NCBI GenBank assembly: GCA_947452965.1 | Contig: CANGEW010000003.1 | Location: 62,001-126,000, forward strand | Reading direction: 5' to 3' | Source of the DNA: Chitinophagaceae bacterium | GTDB lineage: Bacteria > Bacteroidota > Bacteroidia > Chitinophagales > Chitinophagaceae | DNA length: 64,000 nt | Shown: positions 62,901-64,000 of the stretch, one piece after another | Numbering within the stretch: position 1 is the first letter of the stretch | Layout of the letters: every line of letters begins with the position of its first letter | Notes under the pieces: generated by a model | Databases searched by the model: none | Told to the model about the DNA's origin: nothing | The model's input: the letters and a program-made list of their open reading frames with translations, nothing else | Translations under genes and position numbers: made by a program

Positions 62901-63757
62901 TTACAGTGAATCCTGTAAATGACTTGCCGGTTGCAAATGACGATTATTATAGTAATGGTATTAATGTTACTATAAATGGATATGTGTCAACCAATGACCA
63001 ACAAAGTCCTGATGGGAATAATGTTTGGTCTGTAGTGTCTAATCCCACTAATGGCGCATTGTTGTTTAATACAAGAGGAGGGTTCTCTTATGTGCCTAAT
63101 ACTGGATTTTCAGGACAGGATACATTTTATTACAAATTATGCGATGGCAATGGAGATTGTGATACCGCAATGGTAGTCATAACTATCAGTAACCCACAAC
63201 CTGTTACGCTGATTAGTAATTATGCGAAGCTGTTGGAGAATAATAAAGTTGCTATAGTTTGGGAAACTACTGCAGAATTAGGAATGAGTAACTATGAAAT
63301 TGAAAGAAGTAAAGATGGTGTAATTTTTGAAACCATCGGAAATCAAAAAGCCATAGCAGATAACTCAACAAGTCATACTTATCAATATAATGACGTGTTC
63401 AATGAAAAAGTTACTCAGTGGTATTACAGAATAAAGATGATTAACAGTAATGGTACCTATCAATATTCTAAAGTAATGATGGTTAAAATTTCCAATATTT
63501 ACAATGTTGATGTAGTAGTTAAACCGAATCCATTTGTAGATCAAGTAAGTATTGTGTTCAATAGCATTGCAAATTGCAAAGGCCTTGTTCAAGTTATCGG
63601 AAGTAATGGTAAGAAAATCGTACAATTAGATCAACAATTGTTTACGGGAGAAAATTTGATTACAATAGGACAGTTATCAAATCTTTCAAGAGGGGTTTAT
63701 TATATTCAAATCATAACTCCTAATGAAAAAGTGGTAAAGAAAGTCATCAAAAATTAA
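59966..63757 (+). CDS. T9SS-exported surface protein with seven Ig-like repeats
   Basis: A 1263-residue secreted protein. Residues 1-19 are a signal peptide (MNKFLLSGLFVLLMSNVFG). Residues ~20-425 form beta-rich domains, the latter part like the DUF11 conserved-repeat family. Residues 426-1076 are seven 93-residue Ig-like units of the Big_9/cadherin-like kind, each with DDTYSVDED-, NGTLNINADGTFTYTP- and FYYKLCDVDSDCDTAM-like phrases and two or three cysteines. A linker domain (about 1080-1185, FN3-like) leads to a T9SS type A sorting tail (KPNPFVDQVSI ... NLSRGVYYIQI ... KVVKKVIKN). It is probably displayed on the outer membrane as an adhesin or matrix protein. ATG 59966 is preferred because the signal peptide begins there and a -7 box precedes it. 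Confidence 0.88.
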   Translation: MNKFLLSGLFVLLMSNVFGLNPAHFTINRVTAPFFVVDGNQPTILTKAYVGFEVINNSNSGTTYTNLLFSIPSVGTSVSGQNFTIVSPASGQIIIGSLAPGESKVCYFYVSYPANQTPSATFNSILSDNTPNSKSASFTISNRRCISANAGGQSKQTILNQDVLGGLFVDDVLYTVGNAQNNDELDLQVSVSPLFDPTQMVLLSTKIIASSVPNVRVGTTDSLYFRMGNSGNSDSVKVRWTFRIVSPNFTTYLLPYAGSTSGNTNYKYVINSDFGANGVPYTVASPPNALTIKKSSNLSTYLICDTAVFSITLKNNAAFGVTVDSIVDVLPSDFSYISLTNTSDIQSANCYSLPNNGDVGQISFVGGVNAASLTSFFIPAGDSVVLQYKAKVSCSPMPYTNTVVNGYIGSVSFGTDTNRVRVVSSLIFSPIATNDTFSINEDEILNGNLFQNDTTNTNGVNAWSVVTNPTNGTLNINADGTFTYTPNANFNGADTFYYKLCDVDSDCDTAMVVITVNSVNDLPVASDDTYSVDEDGQLTENLSTNDTNSGDGGNTWSVVTNPTNGTLNINADGTFTYTPNANFNGADTFYYKLCDVDSDCDTAMVVITVNSVNDLPVASDDTYSVDEDGQLTENLSTNDTNSGDGGNTWSVVTNPTNGTLNINADGTFTYTPNANFNGADTFYYKLCDVDSDCDTAMVVVTVNPVNDLPVASDDTYSVDEDGQLTENVSTNDTNSGDGGNTWSVVTNPTNGTLNINADGTFTYTPNANFNGADTFYYKLCDVDSDCDTAMVVITVNSVNDLPVANDDTYSVDEDGQLTENVSTNDTNSGDGGNTWSVVTNPTNGTLNINADGTFTYTPNANFNGADTFYYKLCDVDIDCDTAMVVITINPVNDIPVANDDTYSVNEDTILTDSVSTNDVISPDAPNVYSLVSIPNHGIISFTSTGTFTYTPDTNFNGLDTFYYKLCDVDSDCDTAMVVITVNPVNDLPVANDDYYSNGINVTINGYVSTNDQQSPDGNNVWSVVSNPTNGALLFNTRGGFSYVPNTGFSGQDTFYYKLCDGNGDCDTAMVVITISNPQPVTLISNYAKLLENNKVAIVWETTAELGMSNYEIERSKDGVIFETIGNQKAIADNSTSHTYQYNDVFNEKVTQWYYRIKMINSNGTYQYSKVMMVKISNIYNVDVVVKPNPFVDQVSIVFNSIANCKGLVQVIGSNGKKIVQLDQQLFTGENLITIGQLSNLSRGVYYIQIITPNEKVVKKVIKN
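61241..63193 (+). repeat. Seven tandem 279-bp coding repeats
   Basis: Unit starts at 61241, 61520, 61799, 62078, 62357, 62636 and 62915, all exactly 279 bases apart. Units 2-5 are almost identical at DNA level, unit 1 is alike in its second half, and units 6 and 7 have diverged. This gradient points to recent copying in the middle of the array. Confidence 0.9.
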
Positions 63758-63779
63758 GGGATAAAATATTCCGATAAAT

Positions 63780-63807
63780 AAAAAAGCACCTTTAGGGGTG
63801 CTTTTTT
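63780..63807 (+). terminator. Terminator of the surface-protein gene
   Basis: AAAAAAGCACC and GGTGCTTTTTT form an 11-bp stem with a 6-base loop, 22 bases after the stop. Both strands end in T-runs, so it may act both ways. Confidence 0.88.
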
Positions 63808-63829
63808 GATTTCTTTTTGAGATTGTTTT

Positions 63830-64000
63830 GGTTTTTGGGATTTGGATAGTTTGTTTATAGGATACGGATTAAAAAGAACTGGTTTTGTTGGATATTAGAT
63901 TGTTTTCATAGGATGTTTATTTCAAAGCGGTTGTTCAATTTAAAAAGAAGTTGACTGATGTTGGATTGGATTTTTCAAATTGGATTTTTAAAGAACTGTT
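63830..64000 (+). repeat. Intergenic repeat, copy 2 (runs to window edge)
   Basis: Matches copy 1 (59545-59710) over its whole visible length, in the same orientation, and again begins about 20 bases after a hairpin terminator. By analogy another gene of the same kind may lie beyond the window. Confidence 0.86.

Larger units (their letters stand above)
63758..64000. other. Region downstream of the surface-protein gene
   Basis: It holds a strong terminator (63780-63807) and repeat copy 2, which runs to the window edge. No gene start is seen before base 64000. Confidence 0.6.

Noticed and set aside
61241-63193. The repeats in the surface gene as a CRISPR array
   Set aside because: They are 279-bp in-frame coding repeats with no unique spacers, and no cas genes are present.
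1-64000. Defence systems, prophage, integrons or insertion sequences
   Set aside because: No transposase, integrase, restriction, toxin-antitoxin or phage structural protein was seen. Gene content is housekeeping with uniform composition.

Overview
The window is chromosomal DNA of a Bacteroidota bacterium, most likely a member of the Chitinophagaceae. This rests on several signs: low GC throughout, A/T-rich leaders with no convincing Shine-Dalgarno sites, repeated TAnnTTTG -7 promoter elements (the sigma-ABfr type of this phylum), a large surface protein with a type IX secretion (T9SS) C-terminal sorting domain, and families typical of the phylum (GSCFA, DUF5686, DUF4294, LEA-like lipoprotein, fused SecDF, DUF2027-Smr, HU/SPOR protein, GlnRS). 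The genus cannot be read from the sequence. No phage, insertion sequence, CRISPR array, defence island or biosynthetic cluster was seen. About 55 kb of the 64 kb is well-packed housekeeping sequence.

Layout. 1-6.6 kb: pyrimidine synthesis (5'-truncated pyrB, pyrE), coaD, a Nudix hydrolase, an LEA-like lipoprotein, rlmB, an HMG-CoA lyase, a GSCFA protein and a secreted protein with five 23-residue repeats. 6.6-19.5 kb: miaE, a penicillin-acylase-type Ntn hydrolase, a DUF5686 protein, trhO, ychF, an SpmA-SpmB fusion, a serine hydrolase and serA. 19.7-29.8 kb: rnr, a polyprenyl synthase, an APC permease, a DUF2027-Smr protein, nhaA, the RNase P RNA gene, a nucleoside phosphorylase-dapF-Nudix operon and tRNA-Cys. 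29.8-44.7 kb: glnS, a desaturase, bshB1, a DUF4294 protein, ccmE-ccmF, an arginase-family enzyme, a radical SAM protein, an S9 peptidase, a methylmalonyl-CoA mutase catalytic subunit without a B12 domain, and an A-type Fe-S carrier. 44.7-59.4 kb: secDF, an aminotransferase, the nusB-DUF1573-yajC-coaE operon, groES-groEL, an HU/SPOR-like protein, sdaA, smpB and the fbaB-accD pair. 59.4-64 kb: a 553-base intergenic region and a 1263-residue T9SS surface protein with seven 93-residue Ig-like repeats.

The least ordinary part is 57.1-64 kb. A compact minus-strand transcription unit of about 59 nt (promoter, short RNA, strong terminator; 57196-57290) lies between smpB and accD. Its core, TACGGATTAAAAA followed by GAACTGG, recurs in a roughly 168-bp intergenic repeat. 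That repeat occurs twice on the plus strand, on either side of the surface-protein gene, each time just after a terminator-like hairpin. I cannot match this element to a known RNA family. It is the best candidate here for something undescribed. A second pattern is that six convergent gene pairs share exactly the same 4-nt stop-codon overlap.
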